Source of the DNA: Pseudomonadota bacterium
Lineage (GTDB): Bacteria > Pseudomonadota > Gammaproteobacteria > Burkholderiales > Thiobacillaceae
Length of the DNA: 6,585 nt
Direction of reading: 5' to 3'
Assembly: GCA_021791235.1 (NCBI GenBank)
Contig: JAJYXA010000463.1
Span: forward strand, 1 to 6,585
Shown: positions 5,725-6,585 of the stretch, in pieces
How positions within the stretch are numbered: position 1 is the first letter of the stretch
Layout of the letters: every line of letters starts with the position of its first letter
Translations under genes and position numbers: made by a program
The notes under the pieces: model-generated
The model's input: only the letters and a program-made list of their open reading frames with translations
What the model was told of the DNA's origin: nothing
The model's database searches: none

Positions 5725-6117
5725 ATGCCCACCCGGATATTCGTCAATCTGCCGGTCGCCGACCTCAGACGCTCAATCGCCTTCTTCAGCCGGCTCGGCT
5801 TCAGTTTCGACGAGAAATTCACCGACGACTCGGCGACCTGCATGATTGCCGACGACAACATCTTCGTCATGCTGCTGGTGCGCGAGCGCTTCCAGAGCTT
5901 TACTCCCAAGCCGGTAAGCGACGCCACCCGAAGCACTGAAGTCCTGCTCTGCCTGTCGCGCGAAAGCCGTGCGGCCGTGGACGCCATGGTGCGCGAAGCC
6001 GTCGCCGCAGGCGGTTCGACCTACAACGATCCGCAGGACCATGGCTTCATGTACGGGCACGGTTTTCAGGACCCTGACGGGCACATCTGGGAGCTGATCC
6101 ACATGCAACCCACATAA
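5725..6117 (+). CDS. VOC family protein 2 (glyoxalase-like)
   Basis: A 130-residue single-chain VOC protein of a different subgroup from the first. The N-terminal module begins IFVNLPVADLRRSIAFFSRLGFSF (5-28), followed by FTDDSATCMIADDNIFVMLL (32-51) and FQSFTPK. The second module has STEVLLCLSRESRAAVDAMVREAVAAGG (70-97), DHGFMYGHGFQDPDGHIWEL (105-124). The C-terminal E123 fits a classic metal-ligand place, but the N-terminal ligand position usually held by His is Asn8. This subgroup therefore may not bind metal the way glyoxalase I does. AGAAGGGGG (5711-5719) is the ribosome binding site, five bases ahead of the ATG. It lies 24 bases after the second YCII gene and 13 bases before the next gene, so an operon is likely. 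The substrate is not known. Confidence 0.91.
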   Translation: MPTRIFVNLPVADLRRSIAFFSRLGFSFDEKFTDDSATCMIADDNIFVMLLVRERFQSFTPKPVSDATRSTEVLLCLSRESRAAVDAMVREAVAAGGSTYNDPQDHGFMYGHGFQDPDGHIWELIHMQPT

Positions 6118-6130
6118 AAATGGAAATCCG

Positions 6131-6585
6131 ATGCAAACCATCACCCCCTTCCTGTGGTTCGACGGCCGTACCGAAGAGGCGATGAATTTCTACGTCTCCA
6201 TCTTCAGGAATTCCAGGATACTCGGCGTCACGCGCTGCGGCGAAAAAGGACCAGGGCCGAAAGGTACCGTCATGTCGGCGACATTCGAGCTCGATGGACA
6301 GGCTTTCATGGCACTGAACGGGGGACCGATGTTCACGTTCTCACCCGCCATTTCGTTCTTCGTGAACTGCGATACCCAGGAAGAGGTGGACAACTTGTGG
6401 GACAAGCTCTCCGATGGCGGCGAAAAACAGCGATGCGGCTGGCTCCGGGACAAATTCGGCGTGTCGTGGCAGATCGTCCCCGCCGTGCTCGGCGAACTGT
6501 TGAACGATGCCGATGCCGGAAAATCGAACCGGGTCATGCAAGCCATGCTGCAGATGACCAAACTCGATATCGCGGGCCTGCAACA
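6131..6585 (+). CDS. PhnB-like / 3-dmu-9_3-mt domain VOC protein, 3' end cut
   Basis: An open frame of 151 codons that runs off the window end; members of the family are about 155-165 residues, so only a few residues are missing. It begins [25 protein letters not shown] and has [19 protein letters not shown] (75-93), [22 protein letters not shown] (96-117) and a helix with [13 protein letters not shown] near the end. These mark the family wrongly named after 3-demethylubiquinone-9 3-methyltransferase; it has the VOC fold and no methyltransferase motif. The ATG follows the previous stop by 13 bases and has only a weak GGA (6122-6124) ahead of it, suggesting coupling. The reaction is unknown. 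Whatever follows this gene is a natural place for an ECF42 sigma gene. Confidence 0.9.
   Translation, partial: MQTITPFLWFDGRTEEAMNFYVSIFRNSRILGVTRCGEKGPGPKGTVMSATFELDGQAFMALNGGPMFTFSPAISFFVNCDTQEEVDNLWDKLSDGGEKQRCGWLRDKFGVSWQIVPAVLGELLNDADAGKSNRVMQAMLQMTKLDIAGLQ

Overview
The window looks like a chromosomal segment of a GC-rich Gram-negative proteobacterium. A member of the Betaproteobacteria is my best guess, from codon use and from protein families such as a parvulin foldase, Hfq and an ArnT-like lipid A glycosyltransferase. No marker gene settles the taxon. I see no mobile element, CRISPR array, tRNA or rRNA, and gene density is high.

Layout. (1) Bases 1-794, plus strand: the 3' part of a periplasmic PpiC/parvulin-type peptidyl-prolyl isomerase, a GC-rich hairpin, then a small hfq gene whose protein departs from classical Hfq at several RNA-contacting positions. 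(2) Bases 803-3857, minus strand: a tightly packed three-gene operon read from right to left. It encodes a family-2 glycosyltransferase (polyprenyl-phosphate sugar synthase type), a VTT/DedA-superfamily membrane protein, and an ArnT-like GT-C glycosyltransferase. The set suggests three steps: make a lipid-linked sugar in the cytoplasm, move or recycle the polyprenyl carrier, and transfer the sugar in the periplasm. (3) Bases 3858-4142: a divergent intergenic region. (4) Bases 4143-6585, plus strand: YCII/DGPF, VOC (PhnB-like), YCII/DGPF, VOC, and a PhnB-like/3-dmu-9_3-mt protein that runs off the end.

The most notable observation is a pair of almost identical promoter-like elements, TGTCGA-N17-CGTC, upstream of the first YCII gene (4043-4069) and the first VOC gene (4609-4635). 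They share flanking bases (TGTCGATTG at the left, TTCGTCGTAG at the right) and parts of their leaders. They match, as I remember it, the promoter signature of ECF42-group sigma factors (TGTCGA in -35, CG[A/T]C in -10), which are known for controlling DGPF-protein genes. No sigma gene lies in the window. I infer that an ECF42-type sigma with a C-terminal TPR extension is encoded close by, most likely just downstream, and drives this cassette. What the YCII and VOC proteins do chemically remains unknown.
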